From an uncultured Acidimicrobiales bacterium (GTDB lineage Bacteria > Actinomycetota > Acidimicrobiia > Acidimicrobiales > UBA10347), in assembly GCA_937942965.1 (NCBI GenBank), contig CALDGN010000310.1, positions 1-23,951 on the forward strand: 23,951 nt of DNA, given 5' to 3'. The notes under the pieces were generated by a model. It did no database searches, had not been told where the DNA came from, and saw only the letters and a list, made by a program, of their open reading frames with translations. A program made the position numbers and the translations under genes. Shown here piece by piece: positions 7,598-14,808 of the stretch; position 1 is the first letter of the stretch, and every line of letters begins with the position of its first letter.

Positions 7598-8446
7598 GGA
7601 GTCGAGGTCGTCGGCGACGATCAGCTGCCCCGCGAACCCGCCGCTGCGAACGCTCGCTTCGAAGAACGCTCGATCCTCATCGGTCGCCGGCGAAGGGACG
7701 AGGTGCGTCAGGACCAAGGTCGGCGTCTCGAGTCGAGCGGCCATGACGCCCAACTCTTCGGCCTCGGTGTGATGGTGTCCGATCTGCGCGACGCGCTCAC
7801 TCGCGATGCCGCGGGACTCCAGCAGCGAGCTGGAGAACACCTCGTGGACGAGCACGTCGGCGCCGGCGGCGAGTTCCTCGACCGCAGCGCAGGCGCACGT
7901 GTCGCCGGAGATGACGATCACGCCGTCGGGCGAGGTGAATCGGTAGGCCACGGCCGGTTCGAGATCGCCGTGGTCGACCAGTGCGGCGTCGACCCGCAGT
8001 GGGCCGAAGTCGGCGACGTGGACGGTGCCCGTCGCCGCAGGCTCGAACGCATGCACGACCGGGTGCGGGTCGTCGGGGTAGCCGCTGACCGATCGACGGT
8101 TGGCAAGATCGGGCTCGAGATAGTCGAACACGTGGTTCACGTAGTCGACGGCCGGCCCGACGGGACAGTGCACCGGCAGCGTGTCGTAGGCGCGCACCCC
8201 GTTGTGCGTCCACCGCGTCACGAGGAGATCGGGCAGGCCGAGGAGGTGGTCGCTGTGGTGGTGGGTCACGAGGATCGCGTCAAGGTCGTTTAGCGCCACG
8301 CCCAGTTCTGTCAGTCGCAGGGCGGTTGCGCGGCCGATGTCCACCTGCACGAGCGTGTCGTCGTGGCGTACAAGCGCGCCGGCGCCGGCACGACCCGGAG
8401 CGATGATTGGCGTGCCGCTCCCGGTGATCGTGACCGACGTGGTCAT
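7583..8446 (-). CDS. Small MBL-fold hydrolase (AtsA / RNase Z-like)
   Basis: This 287-aa protein starts MTTSVTITGSGTP and carries the zinc-binding motif THHHSDHLLG (residues 61-70; His62, His64, Asp66, His67). Further metal-site elements are ISGDTCACAA, a GHHHTEAEELG block and LTHLVPSP. The architecture fits COG1234-type hydrolases, which include RNase Z and Pseudoalteromonas-type arylsulfatase AtsA. The RNase Z exosite is not evident, so a small-molecule esterase or sulfatase role is preferred. The ATG at 8446 overlaps the upstream alkylsulfatase stop in an ATGA, so the two are translationally coupled. Two paralogues sit at 22274-23951 with the same N-terminal TITGxGxP...RAGxGxxVR signature. 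Confidence 0.82.
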   Translation of the reverse strand: MTTSVTITGSGTPIIAPGRAGAGALVRHDDTLVQVDIGRATALRLTELGVALNDLDAILVTHHHSDHLLGLPDLLVTRWTHNGVRAYDTLPVHCPVGPAVDYVNHVFDYLEPDLANRRSVSGYPDDPHPVVHAFEPAATGTVHVADFGPLRVDAALVDHGDLEPAVAYRFTSPDGVIVISGDTCACAAVEELAAGADVLVHEVFSSSLLESRGIASERVAQIGHHHTEAEELGVMAARLETPTLVLTHLVPSPATDEDRAFFEASVRSGGFAGQLIVADDLDSVTIG

Positions 8447-9774
8447 GTGCCGGCGGCCGAATCGCCGTCGACGTCGGCCCGCAGTTCTTGGGCGCACGTG
8501 TGCAGATAGTTGCGTCCCGTTGCGGTCACCAGGTCGTAGGCAAGCCGGTCGATCGCCTCGGCCTTGAGCAGCCGAGCGTCGTCCGCCCGATGGTCGAGTG
8601 CAATCGCCATGTCGCACAGCTCCGCCGACCATTGCGCGTCGCCGTCGGCCAGCGCTGCCTCGGCTCGGGCGAACAGCACCTCGACCCCGCCCGCCAACTC
8701 GGCAACCTTCGCGGCGCGGTCGGCGGGGTGGAGGGGATTCATGGCCGACGGGTTGCCATCGAACCATCCGAGAATGCCCGAGAAGATCGCCCGCACGCTC
8801 CAGCTGACGTTGCCGTAGTACTCGCCGAGCAGTGGGTGGTCCGCAAGATCGGCCGGCAAGGTGACCTCGTGCGCAAGTTCGTCGGGAGTCTTGCCCGCGT
8901 TCATGCCGGCGATCGTCTCGTTGTAGATGTGCCACAGTCCTCGGCTGTAAACGTCGAGCGCCTCGTCGACCTCGATGGTGCCGGACACCGGCACGGTATG
9001 GCCGAGCACAAGGTGGTCGGCCTGCATGCCACGGATGCGATCGATCGACTCGCACCAGTCGCGAACGTCGCGGTACTGGGTGCCGCGGATGGCGTAGAGG
9101 TTCGGCCACGAGCGGTACATGTTGTCGCCCGTGAACACGACCCGGTCTGGCTCGAACCAGGTCATGATCTGGTCATCGGTCTCGCCGGGGTTGTGGCTGA
9201 CCTGGATCGAGACGCCGCCGGCCGAGATCGTGGTGTCGCCATCGAAGGTTTTCTGCGGCAGGCCCTTGGGGTCGGGGCCGCCACCCGGCCCTTGCGCGAG
9301 GGCGCCCGCCTTGGGATACACCGCTGGTGCGATGCCGTTGTTGATGCGCTTCTCGGGTGGCAGGCGGAATCCCGCCTGACGCACGCCTCGGGTGCGGGCG
9401 ATAGCGGCGCCATTACGGGCAAAGCGTCGGGCTTCGTCGCCGAACCGCGCATGGCCCCAGATCTCGATGTTGGGGTTCTCGTCGAGGAATGCGGCGACAC
9501 CGCCGGTGTGGTCCGGGTGCCCGTGGGTGTACACGAGCGCCAGGATTGGGCGGTCGGTGTGTTCTCGAAGCGCGGCGATCGCGGCTGCGCTCTCGTCGGG
9601 CATCGAGCCGGAATCGACCGCGATCACGCCGGTGTCGCCGGCGATAAAGGAGAAGGTCGACACCCCGTAGCCGACGGCCACGAGGACGTGATCGCTCAGC
9701 GTGATGAACTGGCGCTCGAACAAATGGTTGATTGCGCGGAGCTTCGCCGAGGCCGTGCTGTCCATGCTGGTCAT
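8443..9774 (-). CDS. Alkylsulfatase-like MBL-fold hydrolase, short form lacking the SCP2 domain
   Basis: This 443-aa protein has the zinc motif THGHPDHTGG (residues 83-92; His84, His86, Asp88, His89). It also has the alkylsulfatase-family FTGDNMYRSWPNLYAIRGTQYRD and LGHTVPVSG blocks. A helical domain resembles that of the longer enzyme at 4650-6515 (YYGNVSWSVRAIFSGILGWFDGNPSAMNPL). It ends about where the SCP2-like C-terminal domain would begin, so it is a two-domain version. No signal peptide is seen. It is the first gene of a minus-strand operon whose promoter is leaderless (TACGGT, 7 nt before ATG). A second in-frame ATG lies three codons downstream. Sulfate-ester hydrolysis is the family expectation; the substrate is unknown. 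Confidence 0.85.
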   Translation of the reverse strand: MTSMDSTASAKLRAINHLFERQFITLSDHVLVAVGYGVSTFSFIAGDTGVIAVDSGSMPDESAAAIAALREHTDRPILALVYTHGHPDHTGGVAAFLDENPNIEIWGHARFGDEARRFARNGAAIARTRGVRQAGFRLPPEKRINNGIAPAVYPKAGALAQGPGGGPDPKGLPQKTFDGDTTISAGGVSIQVSHNPGETDDQIMTWFEPDRVVFTGDNMYRSWPNLYAIRGTQYRDVRDWCESIDRIRGMQADHLVLGHTVPVSGTIEVDEALDVYSRGLWHIYNETIAGMNAGKTPDELAHEVTLPADLADHPLLGEYYGNVSWSVRAIFSGILGWFDGNPSAMNPLHPADRAAKVAELAGGVEVLFARAEAALADGDAQWSAELCDMAIALDHRADDARLLKAEAIDRLAYDLVTATGRNYLHTCAQELRADVDGDSAAGT

Positions 9775-9781
9775 GACTCCG

Positions 9782-9818
9782 ACCGTAGACCAGACCCCTA
9801 ACGTTCGTTAGCGTTCGT
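9782..9818. promoter_or_regulatory. Operator/promoter between alkylsulfatase 2 and the CMD-like gene
   Basis: CTAACGTTCGTTAG (9798-9811) has perfect 6-bp arms around TT and is the most symmetric copy of the window's CTAACG-type operator. CGTTCGT also repeats at 9802-9808 and 9812-9818. On the minus strand a TACGGT -10 (9782-9787) begins 10 nt beyond the operator and lies 7 nt before the alkylsulfatase ATG, so a bound protein would cover the -35. It may also control the divergent gene at 9878. Confidence 0.65.
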
Positions 9819-9877
9819 ATCGATGCGGGCCGCCAGCCCGCATACCGCGAGACTGGTGCGAACCCTGGGAGGTCGTC

Positions 9878-10465
9878 ATGGCTCGCATCGAACCGCTGCC
9901 CCGAGAAGCACTCGTCGAACACGAACGGGCGCTGGAAATCGTCGAGGCCACGATGGGGTTCGTCCCGAACTCGATGCACACCATGGCGCGGGTGCCTGGA
10001 CTGCTCGAGGGTTTCATGGGCATGGCGATGGGCGTCCTCGGCAACGAGCTTTTGCCGGCCGATCTCAAGCAGATGATCGCGCTGATCACGAGCGCAGGCG
10101 GTGGTTGCCGGTACTGCCAGGCCCACACCGGTCACAGCGCGGAACGGCTGGGGGTGTCTGAGGAAAAGCTCGCCGCTATCTGGCACTTCGAGACCAGCGA
10201 GCACTTCGACGACGCAGAGCGGGCGGCCTTGCGTCTGGCCTTCCATGCGGGCCAAGTGCCCAACGCGGCGACCGACGAAGACTTCGACGCCGCGAAGCAG
10301 CACTACACCGACGAGCAGATCACCGCGATCGTGGCCGTCATCTCGATGTTCGGCTTCCTCAACCGTTGGAACGACACGATGGCCACGACCCTCGAGGAGT
10401 CACCGAACCGCTTCGGCGAGCGGGTACTCGGCGACGGCGGCTGGGAGCGCGGCAAGCACGCCTGA
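9878..10465 (+). CDS. Carboxymuconolactone decarboxylase / AhpD-like family protein
   Basis: This 195-aa, mostly helical protein has a redox CxxC motif, CRYCQAH (Cys77, Cys80, His83), preceded by the family's LLPADLKQMIALITSA helix. Members with this motif act as alkylhydroperoxidase-like peroxidases; those without it are decarboxylases. A peroxidase-related role is therefore favoured over true carboxymuconolactone decarboxylation. A strong GGGAGG (9867-9872) lies 5 nt before the ATG at 9878. It is divergent from the alkylsulfatase-2 operon and shares its operator region. The link may be detoxification of peroxides during catabolism, which is inference. Confidence 0.8.
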   Translation: MARIEPLPREALVEHERALEIVEATMGFVPNSMHTMARVPGLLEGFMGMAMGVLGNELLPADLKQMIALITSAGGGCRYCQAHTGHSAERLGVSEEKLAAIWHFETSEHFDDAERAALRLAFHAGQVPNAATDEDFDAAKQHYTDEQITAIVAVISMFGFLNRWNDTMATTLEESPNRFGERVLGDGGWERGKHA

Positions 10466-10469
10466 CCGC

Positions 10470-10482
10470 ACCGACGATCGGT
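10470..10482. terminator. Possible bidirectional terminator hairpin between convergent genes
   Basis: ACCGA-CGA-TCGGT forms a 5-bp stem with a 3-nt loop in the 20-nt gap between the convergent CMD-like and type I sulfatase genes. It has no T-tract and is short, so the call is weak. Confidence 0.25.
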
Positions 10483-10485
10483 CGC

Positions 10486-12018
10486 TCAGTTCGCAGTGAA
10501 CGTCGCTTCGGCGCGGGCGAAGTCGGCGGCCTGCACGAGCGCGTCGATGAGTTGGTCGCCGAGGTCGTGTCGCTGGTCCGCGTGGGTTCGGTCGTCGAAC
10601 AGGTTCACCCGTTCGCCCGCCTCGGAGGTCAGGTCGTAGAGCTCGCTTTCGCCGGTGGAGTAGCGGGTCATACGAGCGTCGGCCGTGACGATCGTGCGTG
10701 AGTGCTCCGGCACGGCGTTCGACCAGAGGCCGTAGTCGGGGTTGTCCTCCTCGATCAGGATGTGATCGCGGACCTGAGCTGCCGGATCGTCGAGCACCGG
10801 CTCGAGGCTCACCCCCTGCACCCCGAGGTGGTGGTCGACCCCGACCAGGTCGAGGATTGTCGAGCCCAGATCGAGCGACGAGGCGAGCGAGGTTGTGCGT
10901 GCGCCGGCAGCGCTCGGCCGCGAGATGACCAGCGGCACCCGGGTGGTGCCTTCGAAGACCATGCCACCCTTGAGCATGAAGCCGTGGTCGCCGAACATGT
11001 CGCCGTGATCGGCGGTGAAGATCACGATCGTGTCGTCGGCCTGGCCCGACGCGTCGAGCGCATCGAGGACTCGGCCGATGCCGTCGTCGATCAGTTCGAT
11101 TGAGCCGTACTGGGCTGCCATCGCGTCGCGGAGCGCGTCTTCGCCGATGCGCATCGGGCCCCGGGCGCCGGGGCTCGCCGACATCTGGCGCAGATGCTCG
11201 GGTAGGTCGCTGCGGTCGTCGTGGAACGAGTCGGGCACGACCATGTCGGCGGCGTCGTGGCGATCGAACCATGCACCGGGCGGCGTGAATGGGTGGTGCG
11301 GGTCGGGGTACGACGCGAACAGGAACCATGGCTGCTGGCTGGCGGCCGTCGACGACACGAACGCTTCGGCCTGCGATGTCACGAACTCGGTCGAGTGCAG
11401 CCCTTCGTCGTAGGCGGGCTGGAGGACCTGCCACCAGTTCGGCGACCGTCTGGCCGCCGGTCCGTTCGGACCGCCCCCGGCGAGGCTCGGATCGAGTCCA
11501 CGCTCGAGCGCCCAGTGCAGATGGTGGCCGGCGATCATCGCGCCGTGTCCCAGACAGAACTCTGCGTGCTGGTAGCCGTAGAAATCGGTGGCCGGTCCGG
11601 GATCATCGCCCTCGTAGGTCGAGGCGGTCTCGAGCATGTCCCACCCGTCGGGCCAGCCGCGTCGCGCGACTGGTGCCCCCTCGGGCGCCGGGAAGAAGTG
11701 CCGTGCGTGCACCTGGATGTGGGCCTTGCCCACGTGGCGGGTGTGGTAGCCGGCATCGGCGAGTTGGCGAACGAACGTGTTGGCCCCCCAGTCGAGCGAA
11801 CGGTCGTTGAACACGACGCCGTGCGCGGACGGCAGCCGACCGGTCAGGATGCTCGACCGGTTCGGCATGCACACCGGGTTGGCGACATAGGCGCGGTCGA
11901 AGACCGTGCCCCGGGCCGCGAGCGCGTCGAGATTGGGGGTGCGGACGACCTGGTTCCCGCCGAAGCCGAGATGGTCGGCTCGGTGCTGGTCGGTGCAAAA
12001 GAAGAGCACATTCGTCAT
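10486..12018 (-). CDS. Type I (formylglycine-dependent) sulfatase
   Basis: This 510-aa protein of the alkaline phosphatase superfamily starts MTNVLFFCTDQHRADHLG, the usual metal-binding first strand. It carries the sulfatase signature CMPNRSSILTGR, with Cys50 as the residue expected to be converted to formylglycine by a formylglycine-generating enzyme (C-x-P-x-R). HVGKAH and TADHGDMFGDHG supply other conserved active-site and metal residues. It most resembles arylsulfatase or choline-sulfatase-like cytosolic enzymes; no signal peptide is visible. Phosphonate monoesterases share the motif and cannot be excluded. A GGAGAC ribosome binding site precedes the ATG at 12018. Its neighbourhood contains two alkylsulfatase-like MBL enzymes of unrelated fold, implying a cluster devoted to sulfate esters. 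Confidence 0.88.
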   Translation of the reverse strand: MTNVLFFCTDQHRADHLGFGGNQVVRTPNLDALAARGTVFDRAYVANPVCMPNRSSILTGRLPSAHGVVFNDRSLDWGANTFVRQLADAGYHTRHVGKAHIQVHARHFFPAPEGAPVARRGWPDGWDMLETASTYEGDDPGPATDFYGYQHAEFCLGHGAMIAGHHLHWALERGLDPSLAGGGPNGPAARRSPNWWQVLQPAYDEGLHSTEFVTSQAEAFVSSTAASQQPWFLFASYPDPHHPFTPPGAWFDRHDAADMVVPDSFHDDRSDLPEHLRQMSASPGARGPMRIGEDALRDAMAAQYGSIELIDDGIGRVLDALDASGQADDTIVIFTADHGDMFGDHGFMLKGGMVFEGTTRVPLVISRPSAAGARTTSLASSLDLGSTILDLVGVDHHLGVQGVSLEPVLDDPAAQVRDHILIEEDNPDYGLWSNAVPEHSRTIVTADARMTRYSTGESELYDLTSEAGERVNLFDDRTHADQRHDLGDQLIDALVQAADFARAEATFTAN

Positions 12019-12306
12019 GAGGGGTCTCCGAAGTGGCGGCGACGGAACTCGGCGCCGCGGCCTGTCTCAACGAGCCGATGATTCCTCGTCGAACGGTTGG
12101 GGTCGCGATGGCTCATGGCCGTCGAGGGATTCAGCAGCATCGCATCGGGGCGTCGGCGTGTGGAAAGCTCGTCACAGGCACCATGGGTACCGGCAGCCCG
12201 ACGGGCCGTCAAGCACCAGAACCACGCAGGTCCGCCGGAGGGGGAGCGATCCGTGACAACCACGACCGGCACGGCCGCAGCACCCGGTGTGCCGCACTGC
12301 GACGTT
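12019..12306. other. Gene-poor stretch with a possible truncated gene start
   Basis: No complete gene is seen here. A GGAGGGGGAG purine run (12237-12246) followed by GTG at 12253 looks like a real gene start. The peptide VTTTTGTAAAPGVPHCDVV then TIGG resembles the N-terminus of an FAD-dependent monooxygenase, where DVVxIGGG begins the Rossmann fold. It is interrupted after the glycine pair and stops at 12339. The join at about 12307 coincides with the left end of the dispersed duplication. The stretch also holds the upstream region of the minus-strand sulfatase; no clear promoter was recognised. Confidence 0.35.
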
Positions 12307-12451
12307 GTAACCATCGGCGGAACGAGCATCCATTACTAACGTTCGTGAGGATTCTCGTCCTAGGGTCGGGTCATGTCGACCATGCATGGCGTTGTGACCG
12401 ATGATGACGGCCGCCTCGACTACACCGAGGTCTCGCGGCCTGAGCCGCTCG
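12307..12451 (+). repeat. Inverted duplicate of the MDR promoter and first 26 codons
   Basis: This matches the reverse complement of 7453-7597 with about nine substitutions and no gaps by eye. It carries the last codons of the small MBL gene, the CTAACGTTCGTGAG operator (12336-12349), the TAGGGT -10 (12361-12366), the 6-nt spacer, the ATG (12373) and 26 codons of the MDR gene. Similarity stops sharply after GAGCCGCTCG, where P450 sequence begins. Confidence 0.92.
12336..12366 (+). promoter_or_regulatory. Duplicated operator and leaderless promoter now upstream of rdhA
   Basis: The operator CTAACGTTCGTGAG (12336-12349), 11 nt of spacing and the TAGGGT -10 (12361-12366) are kept intact relative to the source copy. 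Transcription from here would read the chimeric ORF and then rdhA, which overlaps it by ATGA. Confidence 0.6.
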
Positions 12452-12663
12452 GCTTCGGGCACGGCTTGCACGTCTGCCTGGGCATGCACCTGGCCCGCCT
12501 TGAGATGGACTGCCTGTTCAACGCCTTGGCCGATCGGGTGGAGCGGTTCGAGCTCATCGGCGAACCTGAGCACGCGCTCATCAGCACGATTCACAGTCAC
12601 GAACATCTGCCAGTGCGGATTCACCCCTGCACCTCGGCTGAGTCCAACGGAGCCTCGTCATGA
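12373..12663 (+). pseudogene. Chimeric remnant: MDR N-terminus fused to cytochrome P450 C-terminus
   Basis: This 96-aa open frame has two unrelated parts. Residues 1-26 copy the MDR oxidoreductase start, with a few substitutions. From residue 27 on it is the last part of a cytochrome P450: FGHGLHVCLGMHLARLEMD is the heme-binding loop, with the thiolate Cys, followed by the usual C-terminal HLPVRIHP strand. The P450 fold upstream of the heme loop is missing, so it cannot be a working P450 and it lacks the MDR cofactor domain. Its stop overlaps the rdhA start (ATGA at 12660-12663), so translating it may still help initiate rdhA. I infer that an intact P450 gene once preceded rdhA and was truncated by the rearrangement that brought in the promoter copy. 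Confidence 0.85.
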
Positions 12664-14750
12664 AGCTGTTCTCGCACAAGAAGCGGCCGGTGCATCTCGG
12701 CCCGTACCCGCTCGAACGACTGCCTCGGCTCGTCGACCCGGCTGCACCGCCGCCCGCCATCGGCGGTCGCCGGCCATCGGAGTCGCGTCGCCCCGGCCCG
12801 CAGAGTGCCAGCCACGCGTTCGACCTGTACTTCGATCTGCTCGATGCCGACCGCAACGGCGACGCGTTCGAGGCGGCGCCGATCCCTGACGACCCGGCCG
12901 AGCGCGCCAACAACCTCAAGGGTGGCCTGTACTTCCTCGACGCCGACATGGTCGGCTGCGGCGTGATCCCCGACGAGGCCTGGATCGGCGAGCGGGCCGC
13001 CGGTCACGGGTACGCGGTCGTCGCGCTGGTCGCGCACTCGCGCACCCTTTCGGGCGAACATCCGGGCGACGAGTGGATCGACGGCACCCGACAAACGACG
13101 GCGGATCTGCGGGCCGCCGAGTTGGCCGTGCTGACTGCGGGCTACATCCGTCGGCTCGGCTTCGACGCGACGGCGCACACGCCGACGGCGAGCGATCTCG
13201 ATCTCGAACGGGTCGCACTGCAGTGCGGTCTGATCGAGTCGCGCCGGGGCACCCTGAGCGCTCCGTTCATCGACTGCGGTTACGCGCTCTCGGTCGTGTC
13301 GACCGACATGACGATCGCGACCGACGCACCGTTGGCCAAACGTGGCCTGCTCGACGAGCTGCGGTCGACGCGATCGCTCGGATGGTTCTTCGGACGCGGC
13401 GGCACCCGTGCCGGGTTCGGCCGCCTCAACGGTGACCACCGTCCGCTTCACATGGGCCGCTATCCGATGGAGAAGATCAAGCGGACCGACGAGGCGACCA
13501 CGCTGATCATTCCCGAGGAGGTCCAGCGGGTACCGGTGCGCGCCGGTGGCTTCCCTCGGGCCGCGCACGGGGACATGGGCCCGAAGTTCCAGAAGGACGT
13601 CAAGGTCTTCGCCTACAAGACCCCGCAGTCGCAGACCTACATCACCCAGATCGGCGCGATGGTGCCGCATCAGAACGGTCCGGTCGAGATCGAACCGGCT
13701 GCCGGCACCGACGATCCCGACCGCAACGCCGACGCGCTCAAGGCGCTCGCCTACCACCTCGGCGGCGACATGGTCGGTGTGTGCGACGTGCCGCTCTACG
13801 CCTGGTACAGCCACAACGGCAAGGGCGAGGTCATCGAGCCTCGCCACAAGCACGCGGTCGTGATCCTGCTCGACCAGGGCTACGAGACGATGGAGGCGGC
13901 GAGCGGCGACGACTGGGTGTCCGGCGCTCAATCGATGCGGGCGTACATGCGCGGTGCACAGATCGCCGGGATCATGAGCGAGCACATCCGTTCGCTCGGC
14001 TGGAGCGCCCGGAGCCACACCAACCGCGACAGCGAGGTGCTGCACATCCCGCTGGTGCTTGAAGCTGGTCTCGGCGAGATGAGTCGCATCGGCGAACTCG
14101 TGCTCAACCCGTTCGTCGGGCCGCGGTTCAAATCGGTGGTGCTGACGACGGACATGCCAATCACGCCCGACAAGAAGATCGACTTTGGGCTGCAGGACTT
14201 CTGCAACAAGTGCACCAAGTGCGCCCGCGAATGCCCGTGCGGTGCGATCCCGTTCGGCGACAAGATCATGTTCAACGGGTACGAGACCTGGAAACCCGAC
14301 GTCGAGAAGTGCACGAAGTATCGGCTTGGCAATCTCAAGGGTTCTGCCTGCGGTCGTTGCATGAAGACGTGTCCGTACAACATCGAGGGCGTGCTCAGCG
14401 AGCGGGTGTTCCTGTGGGCTGCGATCAAGCTGCCGTTCACCCGGAAGTGGATCGCTGAACTCGACGACAAGGTCGGCAACGGCTCGATCAACCCGATCAA
14501 GAAGTGGTGGTGGGATCTTGAGTTCAAGGACGGTCGCACGATCGAGCCAGAGAAGGGCACCAATGCCCGCGGGCTCGATCTCGACGGTGGACGCATCGCC
14601 GACAAGCAGAAGATCGCGCTGTACGAGCCTGACATGCTGCCCGCGGGCGACAACCAGGGCGTGCCCGTGAAACTCGTGCGCAAGGAAGCCATCCGCCGCG
14701 GTGAGCTCGCCGAGAAGCCCGCTGCGGCCCGCCGCCGCGTCGGCCGCTGA
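12660..14750 (+). CDS. rdhA: Cytosolic-type reductive dehalogenase, cobalamin and two [4Fe-4S]
   Basis: This 696-aa protein carries both ferredoxin-type motifs typical of RdhA. CNKCTKCARECP is CX2CX2CX3CP (Cys515, 518, 521, 525). The second is CX12CX2CX3CP (Cys551, 564, 567, 571). RdhA enzymes remove halogen from organohalides using a corrinoid cofactor. No twin-arginine signal is present and no rdhB anchor is adjacent, so it belongs with the soluble catabolic type such as NpRdhA or BhbA; about 700 aa fits NpRdhA. No fused NAD(P)H reductase domain is present, so a separate electron donor is needed. The N-terminal half (about 85-240) resembles the cobalamin domain (about 360-505): NNLKGGLYFLDADMVGCGVIPDEAW pairs with DALKALAYHLGGDMVGVCDVPLYAW. 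This indicates an internal duplication. Translation is coupled to the P450 remnant by ATGA. Confidence 0.9.
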   Translation: MKLFSHKKRPVHLGPYPLERLPRLVDPAAPPPAIGGRRPSESRRPGPQSASHAFDLYFDLLDADRNGDAFEAAPIPDDPAERANNLKGGLYFLDADMVGCGVIPDEAWIGERAAGHGYAVVALVAHSRTLSGEHPGDEWIDGTRQTTADLRAAELAVLTAGYIRRLGFDATAHTPTASDLDLERVALQCGLIESRRGTLSAPFIDCGYALSVVSTDMTIATDAPLAKRGLLDELRSTRSLGWFFGRGGTRAGFGRLNGDHRPLHMGRYPMEKIKRTDEATTLIIPEEVQRVPVRAGGFPRAAHGDMGPKFQKDVKVFAYKTPQSQTYITQIGAMVPHQNGPVEIEPAAGTDDPDRNADALKALAYHLGGDMVGVCDVPLYAWYSHNGKGEVIEPRHKHAVVILLDQGYETMEAASGDDWVSGAQSMRAYMRGAQIAGIMSEHIRSLGWSARSHTNRDSEVLHIPLVLEAGLGEMSRIGELVLNPFVGPRFKSVVLTTDMPITPDKKIDFGLQDFCNKCTKCARECPCGAIPFGDKIMFNGYETWKPDVEKCTKYRLGNLKGSACGRCMKTCPYNIEGVLSERVFLWAAIKLPFTRKWIAELDDKVGNGSINPIKKWWWDLEFKDGRTIEPEKGTNARGLDLDGGRIADKQKIALYEPDMLPAGDNQGVPVKLVRKEAIRRGELAEKPAAARRRVGR

Positions 14751-14808
14751 CGACCGTGACGACCTCGTGGTCTGAGTGCGTGGGGTCGTGTGTGCGCGTG
14801 GGGGAGCG

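Noticed and set aside
8447..9109. Extended start for the small MBL gene at 7583-8446
   Set aside because: The extension lies wholly inside the second alkylsulfatase gene. The ATGA overlap at 8443-8446 and the TITGSGTP N-terminus shared with two paralogues fix the start.
12307..12451. Insertion sequence as the origin of the dispersed duplication
   Set aside because: No transposase, terminal inverted repeats or target-site duplication are seen. The copied segment is ordinary promoter plus gene start, so illegitimate or short-homology recombination is more likely.
12172..12624. 150-codon minus-strand frame over the mosaic region
   Set aside because: Part of it resembles the antisense of the MDR start only because the DNA is duplicated; it has no domain of its own.
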